Below are positions 17,450-25,569 of a stretch of 64,000 bases of DNA, one piece after another. Under the pieces are notes generated by a model that saw nothing but the letters and a program-made list of their open reading frames with translations, did not search any database and was not told the origin of the DNA. The position numbers were made by a program, and so were the translations under genes. Source of the stretch: Geobacter sp. SVR (GTDB taxonomy: Bacteria; Desulfobacterota; Desulfuromonadia; Geobacterales; Pseudopelobacteraceae). Every line of letters begins with the position of its first letter. Within the stretch, counting starts at the first letter, position 1. The stretch covers positions 1,417,001-1,481,000 of the forward strand of contig NZ_AP024469.1 of assembly GCF_016865365.1 (NCBI RefSeq). Reading direction: 5' to 3'.

Positions 17450-18451
17450 CTAACGCCCATATGCGGCGTCAAGGGTAACGGCGACGCCGATCAGGTTCTC
17501 TGCCTCCGGATCGAATCTTCCCCCTCCGGTTCTCAGTTGACGGCACCAGGAAACCGCAGCCCGGCCCCCCCAATCATCGGGGGGGACCGCAATGGTTTCG
17601 CGGGCAGTCCCTTTGAAGCGTTCCGCAGTGAAATCGTAAAAGGAGCCGTTGACATTCCTGAAGCAGGCGCCCCCCTTTGTGCCGAAGAAGGTCGATTCGA
17701 TCACTGCATCCTGTCCTGCCGGCAGGTTCCAGGAGCAGGCCAGGCGAACCACGGCGCCGTTTTCCAGGGCCAGCGACACCACGGCATAGTCTTCGACCAT
17801 CCCTGAAAAACCGTTCAATTGCCGTCCCTGCGCGAATATCGTGCTGGAGACGTTTCTGACAGCAGGGAAATCGAAGAACCACAGGGCAAGATCAACCAGG
17901 TGACTGCCGAGGTCCATCAGACACCCCCCGCCGGAGAGTTTCATGTCATAAAGCCAGGGCTTGTCAGGGCCATAGGCATTGTGGAAAACCAGATCGGCCG
18001 CGTAGATATCGCCCAGTTCCCCCTTCCGGACCAGGTTGTGCATCTTGCGGATGCCATCCGTAAAACGGTAGGAGTAATCGACAGCCAGCAGGCGGTCGGA
18101 CCGTCGGGCAGCAGCCACCACCAGCTCGGTTTCACGGGCATTTCTTCCGAGGGGCTTCTGGCAGAACACCGCCAGTCCGTGGTCGAGCGCGCGAATGGCC
18201 TCGGAACAGTGACCGGCGCTGGGCGTTGCGATGACGAGGCCATCAAGCTCCATGCCGAGCAGGTCGTCCAGAGTTTCGACTGTCGTGGCAGACGGCACCG
18301 TCTTCGCCGCTTCCCGAGCATTTTCGGGCGATATGTCGGCGATGGCGGTAATTTCCGCCTCGCCGGACTGCAGGATGGCGTTCAGGCGATGGCGCCCGAT
18401 CCAGCCGGTGCCCAGAAAACCCAGCCTGGGGAGTTTTTTTTTGCGGGTCAT
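17450..18451 (-). CDS. Gfo/Idh/MocA-family NAD(P)-dependent oxidoreductase
   Basis: A 333-residue dehydrogenase with an N-terminal Rossmann fold (LGFLGTGWIGRHRLNAI, GxGxxG) and the family signature EKP replaced by QKP in VFCQKPLGRNARETE; the catalytic region GGGCLMDLGSHLVDLALW has the conserved Asp and His. Members oxidise or epimerise sugar nucleotides and related sugars. ATG at 18451 behind AGGAGC was chosen over an upstream ATG at 18493. As first gene of the glycosyltransferase operon it probably makes an unusual sugar for that glycan (inference). Confidence 0.9.
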   Translation of the reverse strand: MTRKKKLPRLGFLGTGWIGRHRLNAILQSGEAEITAIADISPENAREAAKTVPSATTVETLDDLLGMELDGLVIATPSAGHCSEAIRALDHGLAVFCQKPLGRNARETELVVAAARRSDRLLAVDYSYRFTDGIRKMHNLVRKGELGDIYAADLVFHNAYGPDKPWLYDMKLSGGGCLMDLGSHLVDLALWFFDFPAVRNVSSTIFAQGRQLNGFSGMVEDYAVVSLALENGAVVRLACSWNLPAGQDAVIESTFFGTKGGACFRNVNGSFYDFTAERFKGTARETIAVPPDDWGGRAAVSWCRQLRTGGGRFDPEAENLIGVAVTLDAAYGR

Positions 18452-18993
18452 GGTGCTCCTTTCGAATCGACAGTATTGACGGTCGATCTTCACTGCAGAG
18501 CCGAAACATGCAGGTCACGGCATTTTCAGGCCTCGGATAGGACGGCGTTGCTGATTCAGACGATCGGACAGAATCTACTGCGAGGCACTGACTGTGCCCT
18601 TCAGGAAACCGTCCGTACATTCGATGAGTGTCCAGTAGGCGGCATTCGTGGCGAAAAAACTCGTCAGACAGGTGTGATCCGAATGAAACCGGCTCCGCCG
18701 GTGATTAGAGTTGTGCTGGCCGCATCACGTTCTTTCCCGTATCAAAATTGCTTTGTTTGTATAAAATGCTTTAATTTAAATAACAATTCTAGCAGCGGGT
18801 CCGGGGCTGTCAATTGGGTGCCCTAAAAAGAAAGGGGAATGCGAAGCGCCGTAGTGGGGCTCCAATCCCCTTGATCTTATGGTCGATTACTGCCTCCGCA
18901 GGTCAGGAGATTCCGTAGTGGTGCTCCGTTTGCGGCAGGAACTCCTGTATCGGGTCCCGAGGATACGGCAAGAGCATATTGAGAGGAGGTTCC
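18452..18993. other. Divergent intergenic region with a structured guaC leader
   Basis: Between the minus-strand glycan operon and plus-strand guaC. The middle (about 18735-18795) is strikingly AT-rich and probably holds promoters, but I found no hexamer pair with good spacing. From 18830 to 18990 there are several possible hairpins and a repeated element described separately. No coding gene seen. Confidence 0.5.
18849..18927 (+). repeat. Imperfect direct repeat in the guaC leader
   Basis: CCGTAGTGGGGCTCC (18849-18863) and CCGTAGTGGTGCTCC (18913-18927) differ at one base in fifteen and are 64 bases apart, within 150 bases of the guaC start. The first copy lies inside a possible hairpin formed by AAGGGGA and TCCCCTT. 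It does not match a riboswitch class I know; it could be paired protein-binding sites. Confidence 0.4.
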
Positions 18994-20031
18994 ATGCGTG
19001 TCGAAACCGATCTGAAGCTGGGCTTCCGGAACGTGCTGATCAGGCCGAAGCGTTCCAACCTGAAGAGCCGTTCCCTGGTGGAATTGCAGAGGACCTTTTC
19101 CTTTCTTCACAGCCGCCGGGAGTGGAGCGGCATTCCGGTGATCGCCGCCAACATGGACACCATCGGTACCTTCGAGGTTGCCAGGGTTCTCGCTTCCCAC
19201 GGCCTTCTGACCGCCGTACACAAGCATTACACCTTGGAGCAGTGGGACCGCTTTCTGGAAAGCTGCGACGACGGCATCTACTCCCATATCATGGTCAGCG
19301 CCGGCGCCACTGATGACGATTTCAGCAAACTGGGACGGATTCTGGCCGATCATCCCCGGCTGGCCTTCATCTGCCTGGATGTGGCCAACGGCTACACCGA
19401 GATCTTTGTCGATTACATCGCCAAGGTGCGCAGCGCCTTTCCGGACAAGACCATCGTGGCGGGCAATGTGGTAACCGGCGAGATGGTGGAGGAGCTGCTG
19501 CTTTCGGGTGCGGATATCGTCAAGGTCGGCATCGGCCCCGGTTCGGTCTGCACCACGCGGGTCAAGGCCGGGGTAGGTTATCCGCAGCTCTCGGCGGTAA
19601 TAGAATGCTCCGATGCGGCACATGGGCTGGGTGGCAGGATCGTGTCAGACGGCGGTTGCATCTGTCCGGGGGACGTGGCCAAAGCCTTTGGCGGCGGCGC
19701 CGATTTCGTCATGCTGGGGGGGATGTTCGCCGGTCACGATGAAAGCGCCGGGGACCTGGTTGAAAGGGATGGCCGGCAGTACAAGCTGTTTTACGGTATG
19801 AGTTCCGCGACCGCCATGGACAAGCATGCCGGCGGGGTCGCCAATTACCGGGCATCGGAAGGAAAGACGGTGGAGGTTCCCTACCGGGGACCGATCGTCG
19901 AAACAGTCAAGGATATCCTGGGAGGAGTGCGTTCCGCCTGCACCTATGTCGGTGCCGCGGCCCTGAAGGAGTTGACCAAGCGGACCACCTTCATCCTGGT
20001 GGAGGAACAGGAAAATCAGGCCTTCTCGTGA
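18994..20031 (+). CDS. guaC: GMP reductase
   Basis: GuaC converts GMP to IMP with NADPH and release of ammonia, linking guanine and adenine nucleotide pools. The 345-residue protein has the IMPDH/GMPR barrel: [35 protein letters not shown] with the catalytic Cys that forms the thioimidate with the purine, and [25 protein letters not shown]. No CBS domains are inserted, as expected for GMP reductase rather than IMP dehydrogenase. ATG at 18994 behind GAGAGGAGG. It stands alone, with a structured leader upstream and a terminator on the opposite strand just beyond it. Confidence 0.93.
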   Translation: MRVETDLKLGFRNVLIRPKRSNLKSRSLVELQRTFSFLHSRREWSGIPVIAANMDTIGTFEVARVLASHGLLTAVHKHYTLEQWDRFLESCDDGIYSHIMVSAGATDDDFSKLGRILADHPRLAFICLDVANGYTEIFVDYIAKVRSAFPDKTIVAGNVVTGEMVEELLLSGADIVKVGIGPGSVCTTRVKAGVGYPQLSAVIECSDAAHGLGGRIVSDGGCICPGDVAKAFGGGADFVMLGGMFAGHDESAGDLVERDGRQYKLFYGMSSATAMDKHAGGVANYRASEGKTVEVPYRGPIVETVKDILGGVRSACTYVGAAALKELTKRTTFILVEEQENQAFS

Positions 20032-20084
20032 CTTGCGGCTGTAAGGCGACTCTGCTGTCATGAATACCGGATCGCGCCCCCACG

Positions 20085-20110
20085 AAAAAACCCTCTCCGG
20101 CAGGAGAGGG
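20085..20110 (-). terminator. Intrinsic terminator of the monoheme cytochrome gene
   Basis: CCCTCTCC and GGAGAGGG make a perfect eight-pair stem around GGCA (20091-20110). On the minus strand it runs into TTTTTT (20090-20085). On the plus strand only three T follow, so it may act weakly for guaC as well. Confidence 0.85.
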
Positions 20111-20139
20111 TTTCGGTGCTGATCGGGAAGTCCGCGGCA

Positions 20140-20565
20140 TCAGTACTGGGAAATGGCTTTGAGCTGGGCCGGAGTGAGGGTGTTGAGGAAGCCCATGCCG
20201 CCTCTGTTGCCGTTGATGGCATTCTGGATCGAGCTGGCAGAGCTGCCGCGCTTGCTCGCGCCGTGGCATCCGGAACAGTACGTGTTGTAGAGCGAGGCGC
20301 CGTCCTGAGCCGATGCCGGTGTTGCTGCCGGTTTCGGTGTGGAGGTCGGCGCTGGGGTCATGGTGGCTTTGGGAATGGTCGAAGGAGTCATGGTCGGTTT
20401 AGGAACGGGCGAGGGAGCCCGTAGGGAGCCACCATCGCTCTCGTACGTGCTGCCGCCGGGCGCCGAAGTGTCGCTCTCCGTGGTGGCGGCGACGGCAATG
20501 GTTCCGAATTGCACGAGATTGGCGCACATCAGTACCGCAACAAGATTTTTCGCTCTGTTCGACAT
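20140..20565 (-). CDS. Secreted monoheme c-type cytochrome with Pro/Thr-rich linker
   Basis: A 141-residue exported protein. A signal peptide (about 1-27, ending AVAA) is followed by a low-complexity linker rich in Pro, Thr, Ser and Ala with PKPTMTP-like repeats (about 48-87), then a small cytochrome domain with one haem site CSGCH (97-101). Met124 in NGNRGGMGFL is the probable sixth ligand, and the protein ends at a short helix, as in small class I cytochromes. It presumably carries electrons in the periplasm or at the cell surface. GGAGGTGAAGC precedes the ATG, and a perfect GCCCGG/CCGGGC hairpin with a TTCG loop lies at 20589-20604. Confidence 0.88.
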   Translation of the reverse strand: MSNRAKNLVAVLMCANLVQFGTIAVAATTESDTSAPGGSTYESDGGSLRAPSPVPKPTMTPSTIPKATMTPAPTSTPKPAATPASAQDGASLYNTYCSGCHGASKRGSSASSIQNAINGNRGGMGFLNTLTPAQLKAISQY

Positions 20566-20800
20566 GCTTCACCTCCATGGTCGTTGACGCCCGGCGAACC
20601 GGGCTGTACCCATGCGATTCCGCAACAGGCTTATATCCGCTTTGGAGTTTCATCGGGCCAGCGTCCTTTTCAAAGCTCCTTCCTTGTGGTTGATTAAACA
20701 ATTGTCATGCTAGAATTTTACTGCCGGGAAGATGGCTGTCAAGCTGACCCCGGGGGTGATGCCGTCGCGGAGCGTCCCATTCTGAGGTATAGTTGCTGGC

Positions 20801-21250
20801 ATGAAGGCGGATGGACGAAAATACGGGCGTCCCGCCGGCGTGCGGACAGCCGCATTGCAGCTGACCAGATTCAACCTGGTCGGAATCGTCAACACCCTCC
20901 TGGATTTTGGTCTCTTTTTCCTTCTATCGGGAGCGGGCATGACCTATCTGCTGGCACAGGCATGCTCGTACGGCTGCGGCATCGTCAACAGCTACATGCT
21001 CAACAAGTACTGGACCTTTGGGGTGACCGGCACCAGGGTGTCGGAGCTGTTCAGGTTTGTGACTGTCAACCTGTCGGCCCTGGCGGCATCGGTGCTGCTG
21101 GTGTATCTCTTTCATTCGCCGCTCCGACTTCCGCTGGTGCATGCCAAGGTGGCCGCGACTCTGCTGACCATGACGATCAGTTTCTGCGGCAGCAAGTTCT
21201 GGGTCTTCAGACGGAGCGGACTGACGCTTGAACAGGATAGGGAACGATGA
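20801..21250 (+). CDS. GtrA-family membrane protein
   Basis: A 149-residue protein with four hydrophobic segments (about 25-45, 50-70, 85-105, 112-132) and GtrA family landmarks: RFNLVGIVNTLLDFGLFFLL, SYMLNKYWTF and FCGSKFWVF. GtrA-type proteins are thought to help move polyprenyl-linked sugars across the inner membrane, or otherwise act in cell-surface glycan assembly. The stop overlaps the start of the next gene in ATGA, so it is coupled to a membrane glycosyltransferase, which supports that role. ATG at 20801; no strong ribosome site is visible. Confidence 0.88.
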   Translation: MKADGRKYGRPAGVRTAALQLTRFNLVGIVNTLLDFGLFFLLSGAGMTYLLAQACSYGCGIVNSYMLNKYWTFGVTGTRVSELFRFVTVNLSALAASVLLVYLFHSPLRLPLVHAKVAATLLTMTISFCGSKFWVFRRSGLTLEQDRER

Positions 21251-22527
21251 GCGGAGGAAACTGGTCGAGGCCGTTTCGATTCTCCCTGGTGCTGATGCTG
21301 CTGATCAGGCTCGTCCTGGCGGTGGTTGTGAAAGGCTACCATACCGATGTGCAGACTTTTCAGGCCTGGGCCCTGCAGGCGGCGGAAAATCTGCCCGGCT
21401 TCTACTCGGGCGGAACCTTTGCCGATTACCCCCCCGGCTATATCTATGTGCTCTTTCTGATCGGCACGCTCAAGAAGCTGCTGTTCATCCCCACCGGTTC
21501 CCCGGCTTTTCTGGCACTGATAAAGCTGCCGGCGATCATGGCAGACCTGGCGACCGTCATTCTGATCCACCGGCTGGCAGCGGCGCTCAGAGGCGAGCGC
21601 TTTGCGCTGGTCATGGCTCTGATGTACGGTTTCAATCCGGCCATTATCGTCAATTCGGCTGCCTGGGGGCAGGTGGATGCGGTCTTTACGCTGTTCATCG
21701 CTTCAGCCCTGGTGTGGCTGGTCCAGGACCGGCTCCCGGCTGCCGTTTCAGCCTATTCGGTTGCGCTGCTGATCAAACCTCAGGCACTGATCTTCACGCC
21801 GCTGCTGTTGTATGCCCTGGCCGAGCATCTGATGCGTCCCGCGGGCCTGCGGAAGGTGCTGGCAAGCGTTATGTCGGGAATGGGAATCTTCGCAGCCGGC
21901 ATAGGGTTGTTTGCCCGCAACGGGGGGCCTTTCTGGGTTTTCAGGCACTATGGCACAACCCTGGTTTCCTACCCCTATGCCAGCCTGAATGCCTTCAATC
22001 TGTTCGCGCTGACCGGCGGAAATTTCCAGTCTGAAAACGGTGCCTGGCTCCTGTTCTCCTACCGAAGCTGGGGTACCTTCTTCATCGCAGTGACGGCGCT
22101 GTCGGCCCTGGCAGTATGCTTCCTGGGACGGGAGAGGTCGAGGGTGCTCTACGCGGGTGCCTTTCTGGCTGCGGCGGTATTCCTGTTTTCGTCCAGAATG
22201 CACGAACGGTATCTTTTTCCGGTGCTTGTTCTGATCCTGCTGAACTATCTGTATGCCCGGGATCGCCGATTGCTCGTTCTCTACATCGGTTTCAGCATCA
22301 CCCACTTCATCAATGTCGCGCAGGTGCTGATCGCCAGCACCGGCGGAGTTTACCATCTGGCGCGCTTCGACCTGGTGCTGCTGTCGGTTTCAGCCGTCAA
22401 TCTGATGCTCTTCTGTCTGATGGTCGGTCATGGCATCAGGTTTTGGATTCTGCCGGGCCTGCGCGGATACTGTGCCCGCGAAGCCCGTCCGGAGACTGTC
22501 GGCGCCGGTGGGGCGGACGTGCGTTGA
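21247..22527 (+). CDS. Multi-pass membrane glycosyltransferase (GT-C type)
   Basis: A 426-residue membrane protein with about ten hydrophobic helices. The first periplasmic loop contains YHTDVQTFQAWA and YPPGYIYVLF, the Asp and tyrosine/proline pattern of GT-C enzymes that use polyprenyl-phosphate sugars; KPQALIF and SSRMHERYLFP are typical of the same group. Probable activity is transfer of a hexose from a lipid carrier, acceptor unknown. It starts inside the stop of the GtrA-like gene. Its last 138 bases overlap, tail to tail, the end of the minus-strand GT2 gene. Confidence 0.82.
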   Translation: MSGGNWSRPFRFSLVLMLLIRLVLAVVVKGYHTDVQTFQAWALQAAENLPGFYSGGTFADYPPGYIYVLFLIGTLKKLLFIPTGSPAFLALIKLPAIMADLATVILIHRLAAALRGERFALVMALMYGFNPAIIVNSAAWGQVDAVFTLFIASALVWLVQDRLPAAVSAYSVALLIKPQALIFTPLLLYALAEHLMRPAGLRKVLASVMSGMGIFAAGIGLFARNGGPFWVFRHYGTTLVSYPYASLNAFNLFALTGGNFQSENGAWLLFSYRSWGTFFIAVTALSALAVCFLGRERSRVLYAGAFLAAAVFLFSSRMHERYLFPVLVLILLNYLYARDRRLLVLYIGFSITHFINVAQVLIASTGGVYHLARFDLVLLSVSAVNLMLFCLMVGHGIRFWILPGLRGYCAREARPETVGAGGADVR

Positions 22528-23511
22528 ATCCGGGCGCAGCGCGCCTGCCGCGCGCCTGCCGCCGTTTTCCTCCATGGTAAAGTTCCGCATCTGCCGTACC
22601 ACGTAGAGTGGCCTGCCCTTGCTCTCGTCATAGATCCGGCCGATGTACTCGCCGGCAATGCCGAGCATCATCAGTACAATCCCGTTGAAAAAAAGGTTGA
22701 CCATCATGCTGGAGGCCCAGCCGTCGATGATATGGTCGGTGAACAGCTTCCGGTACAGGACGATCAGCAGATAGCTGAAACTGAAAAAGGAGAGCAGTAT
22801 GCCCAGGTAGGAGGAAAGTTTCAGCGGTTTGAAAGAGAACGAGGTAATGGCATCGAAGGCGAACTTCAGCATTTTCCTGAGCGGATACTTGGTTTCTCCG
22901 GCAAAACGTTTTTCCCGGCAGAAATCCACGCCGATCTGTTTGAAGCCGAGCCAGCTTATGATGCCGCGGATGTAGCGGTTTCTCTCCTTGATGGATTTGA
23001 GCGCATCACACACCGTCCGGTCGATCAGGCGGAAATCGCCGGTGTCGACCGGGATGTCCACATCGGTCATCTTCTTCATCAGGCGGTAGAAGAAGGATGC
23101 GCTGAGTTTCTTGAAAAAGGTCTCACCCTTCCGCTCCCCCCGTTTGCCGTAGACGACGTCATACCCCTCTTCCCAGCGTGCGATCATCTGGGGAATGACC
23201 TCAGGCGGGTCCTGGAGATCCGCATCGATTACGATCACGGCCTCTCCCTGCGAATAATCCATCCCTGCCGTTATGGCGGTCTGATGGCCGAAATTCTTGG
23301 CAAATTCGATGACTTTTATGGTGCTGTCGCGTCCGCACAGATCGTTCAGGATCGAGAAGGTCCGGTCGGAACTGCCGTCGTTGACGAAGATGATCTCGTA
23401 GGTCTGGTGCAGTTTCTCCATCACGGCATGCAGTCTCTGGTACATTTCGACCAGGACCTTTTCTTCGTTGAAGACCGGCACGACAACCGAAAATCGTATG
23501 GTTTCCGACAT
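22390..23511 (-). CDS. GT2 glycosyltransferase, DPM1/GtrB-like
   Basis: A 373-residue inverting transferase with VVVPVFNEEKVLVEMYQRL at the N terminus, FVNDGSSDRTF, the metal-binding VIDADLQDPPE, and two C-terminal membrane helices (about 228-250, 262-290), as in polyprenyl-phosphate mannose or glucose synthases. It likely loads a sugar from a nucleotide donor onto polyprenyl phosphate for the neighbouring GT-C enzymes. ATG at 23511 with GGGGGTGA; a GTG six bases upstream is an alternative. The last 60 or so residues after YVVRQMRNF are low-complexity and lie antisense to the end of the plus-strand GT-C gene. Confidence 0.9.
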   Translation of the reverse strand: MSETIRFSVVVPVFNEEKVLVEMYQRLHAVMEKLHQTYEIIFVNDGSSDRTFSILNDLCGRDSTIKVIEFAKNFGHQTAITAGMDYSQGEAVIVIDADLQDPPEVIPQMIARWEEGYDVVYGKRGERKGETFFKKLSASFFYRLMKKMTDVDIPVDTGDFRLIDRTVCDALKSIKERNRYIRGIISWLGFKQIGVDFCREKRFAGETKYPLRKMLKFAFDAITSFSFKPLKLSSYLGILLSFFSFSYLLIVLYRKLFTDHIIDGWASSMMVNLFFNGIVLMMLGIAGEYIGRIYDESKGRPLYVVRQMRNFTMEENGGRRAAGALRPDSTHVRPTGADSLRTGFAGTVSAQARQNPKPDAMTDHQTEEHQIDG

Positions 23512-23564
23512 GCTCACCCCCGGTGCTGCTACCCGGCGCCTTCAGATGTACCTGCGGGTTGAAG

Positions 23565-25328
23565 TCAAAAATTCCAGCTTTTCAGCCACCTCAGTCTGGC
23601 TATGGAGGTTTCCGGCGTCTGCATGCCGGACAGAAGCGGGTAGAACAGGACAAAGAGCAGACCGGCCAGTCCCAGGTAGCCATAGACGGCATAGCGCGCC
23701 CTGGGCCAGGTCTCGATCGCTTTCTTCATGAGGTAGACCTGGGAGAGGATCACGAACGGCACAACGGAAAAGAAATGGTATATGAACGCCAGCCGCGGAA
23801 TGACAGCCCAGGGCAGATACTGGCACGCCATCCCGGTAAAGACCACGGTCATCCCCCTGTCCCGCTCCACGGCCGCCAGAACGGCGGCAATGATGACCGC
23901 CGGTATGCCGGCCCACCAGATCACCGGATTGCCGAAGCTGGCGATCGTGGATACCTGACCCGGCGGAAGATCGCTTCCCGTGTAAAGCCAGACCGGCCGA
24001 ATGTCCAGAGGCCATGTCCACCACGGCGACGAGAAGGGATGGATAGCCTTCAGCTGGCTGTGGTAGGCGAACATGTCGCGCTGGTTCCTCAGTACTTCCG
24101 ACAAGTCGTGGCCCGGGCCCCTGATGAAAAATGGCATATAGGAGAGCAGGTACAATGCTGCCGGCATCACCAGCAGAAACAGCAGGCAATAGCCCGACAC
24201 CCGCAGCAGGTAGCTTCGCTGATGGTCTCCGGCTGCCTCGTCGTGCGGAGCCGCTTTCACGGTGCGGTGCATGTGCAGGGCCACCAGAAGGGCCAGGCCG
24301 ACTCCCGCGTACAGGCTGATCCATTTGGAGGCGGCGCCCAGCCCGAAGCAGAGCCCGGTCAGGAACAGCGGAACAACGCATTGTTCCGGATCATCGGAAA
24401 CGTCCTGCAGGTAGAAATCGCACAAGTAATAAAACATCAGCATCACGAACACTGTCGGGTAGACATCGATGACCGCCAGCCGCGAATGCGTGAAGTGCAT
24501 GAAATCGACCATCATCAGGAATGCGGCACAGAAGGCGTAGAAACGGGCACCGAACAGCTTCTTGCCGAACAGGTACATGATCGGCAGCATGGCCGCTCCG
24601 AAGAGGACCCCCGGCAGGCGCCAGCCGATGGAATTCATCCCGAACAGGGCAATGCCTGCAGCGATCAGCAGCTTCCCCAGGGGGGGGTGCGTCGTCTCAT
24701 AGGGCTCCATGCCGTGCAGGTATTCGTAGGCTGTGCGGGCGTGGTAGAGCTCGTCGAAATAGAAGCCGCTCCGGAAAGAAGGGACATATTCGAGCGTTTC
24801 AGGCTCGTCGAACAGATTCAATGGACTGCCGGCACCGGCGGAACCGTCGGAGATCACTCTGAAATTTCGAAGGGGGGTCCGGCTTCCCCTTTCTATGATG
24901 GCAATCTCGTTCAGCGTGCCCCCGGGAGGGTCAGCCACCACTCTCAACCGTGATGTTCTCACCGTCAGTTCGCTGTACCTCCAGATGCCGCACTCCTTCT
25001 TCTCGATGTCCGCCAGCGGGAGATAGCTGTCTCCCGTGCGATAGAGGATCAGGAATTTGGCGTTGTCGTAGCGGTTCTCGTTGATGCCGCTGTAATAGTA
25101 GATCCGGCTGATGTCTATGTCCCGGCCGAAATCGATCTCGAAGGAGGCTCCGGCCTGCAGCGGCTGCCACGCCGTGGAAGGCACTTTGAAGCTGCCAAGG
25201 TCGTAGAGCGCAACCATCAGATACACCAGAGTCATTGCAGCCATGACCAGGATGTCCCACCGGTCGGTCATTGTGGAACAGGGGGCACCGGCGGGTGCTG
25301 TCGCGGATTGTGGCGTTGCTTGTGCCAT
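23565..25328 (-). CDS. PMT-family protein O-mannosyltransferase-like membrane protein
   Basis: A 587-residue polytopic protein of the PMT (GT39) family, which moves mannose from polyprenyl phosphate to Ser/Thr of exported proteins. After a first helix (about 24-42) comes a soluble insert (about 45-165) with SFEIDFGRDIDISRIYYYSG, reminiscent of a discoidin/F5-8-like beta sandwich, then the catalytic loop FYFDELYHARTAYEYLHG (Asp-Glu pair) and THPPLGKLLI. THSRLAVIDVYPTVF matches the PMT second conserved loop. About ten more helices follow. It lies 53 bases upstream of the GT2 gene on the same strand, so donor synthesis and transfer are probably paired. Start ATG at 25328; a TTG at 25355 is possible. 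Confidence 0.85.
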   Translation of the reverse strand: MAQATPQSATAPAGAPCSTMTDRWDILVMAAMTLVYLMVALYDLGSFKVPSTAWQPLQAGASFEIDFGRDIDISRIYYYSGINENRYDNAKFLILYRTGDSYLPLADIEKKECGIWRYSELTVRTSRLRVVADPPGGTLNEIAIIERGSRTPLRNFRVISDGSAGAGSPLNLFDEPETLEYVPSFRSGFYFDELYHARTAYEYLHGMEPYETTHPPLGKLLIAAGIALFGMNSIGWRLPGVLFGAAMLPIMYLFGKKLFGARFYAFCAAFLMMVDFMHFTHSRLAVIDVYPTVFVMLMFYYLCDFYLQDVSDDPEQCVVPLFLTGLCFGLGAASKWISLYAGVGLALLVALHMHRTVKAAPHDEAAGDHQRSYLLRVSGYCLLFLLVMPAALYLLSYMPFFIRGPGHDLSEVLRNQRDMFAYHSQLKAIHPFSSPWWTWPLDIRPVWLYTGSDLPPGQVSTIASFGNPVIWWAGIPAVIIAAVLAAVERDRGMTVVFTGMACQYLPWAVIPRLAFIYHFFSVVPFVILSQVYLMKKAIETWPRARYAVYGYLGLAGLLFVLFYPLLSGMQTPETSIARLRWLKSWNF

Positions 25329-25569
25329 CGAAACCCCGGCGTGACGCACCGGCAAGGAGAGTAGTCTGGTGCTTGCTGCTAAATTCTACCAACTAATCCG
25401 ATTAAATAAAGCCGGGGCAGCAGCGGAGAAGGGCCGGCAGGTCAATCGCCGGGAGGAGAGGGATGAGGGAAATGTAGAGGGTGCGGCGGCTGGGTGATGA
25501 TTTGTCACTCCTCCTCAGAGGAGAAACGAAGGGCGCTGAGGCAGGGGATGGGAGAAGCCGGCGCGGTGA

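Noticed and set aside
18830-18993. Purine riboswitch before guaC
   Set aside because: No TATA-flanked core with the conserved loop sequences of the purine class could be found.
20566-20700. GEMM (c-di-GMP) riboswitch upstream of the monoheme cytochrome
   Set aside because: Such riboswitches often precede cytochrome genes in Geobacter, and the stretch on the minus strand before 20565 has CAAAGC and a GGGTACAGCC-like part, but the key GCAAA...GACGCAAAGCC core is missing.
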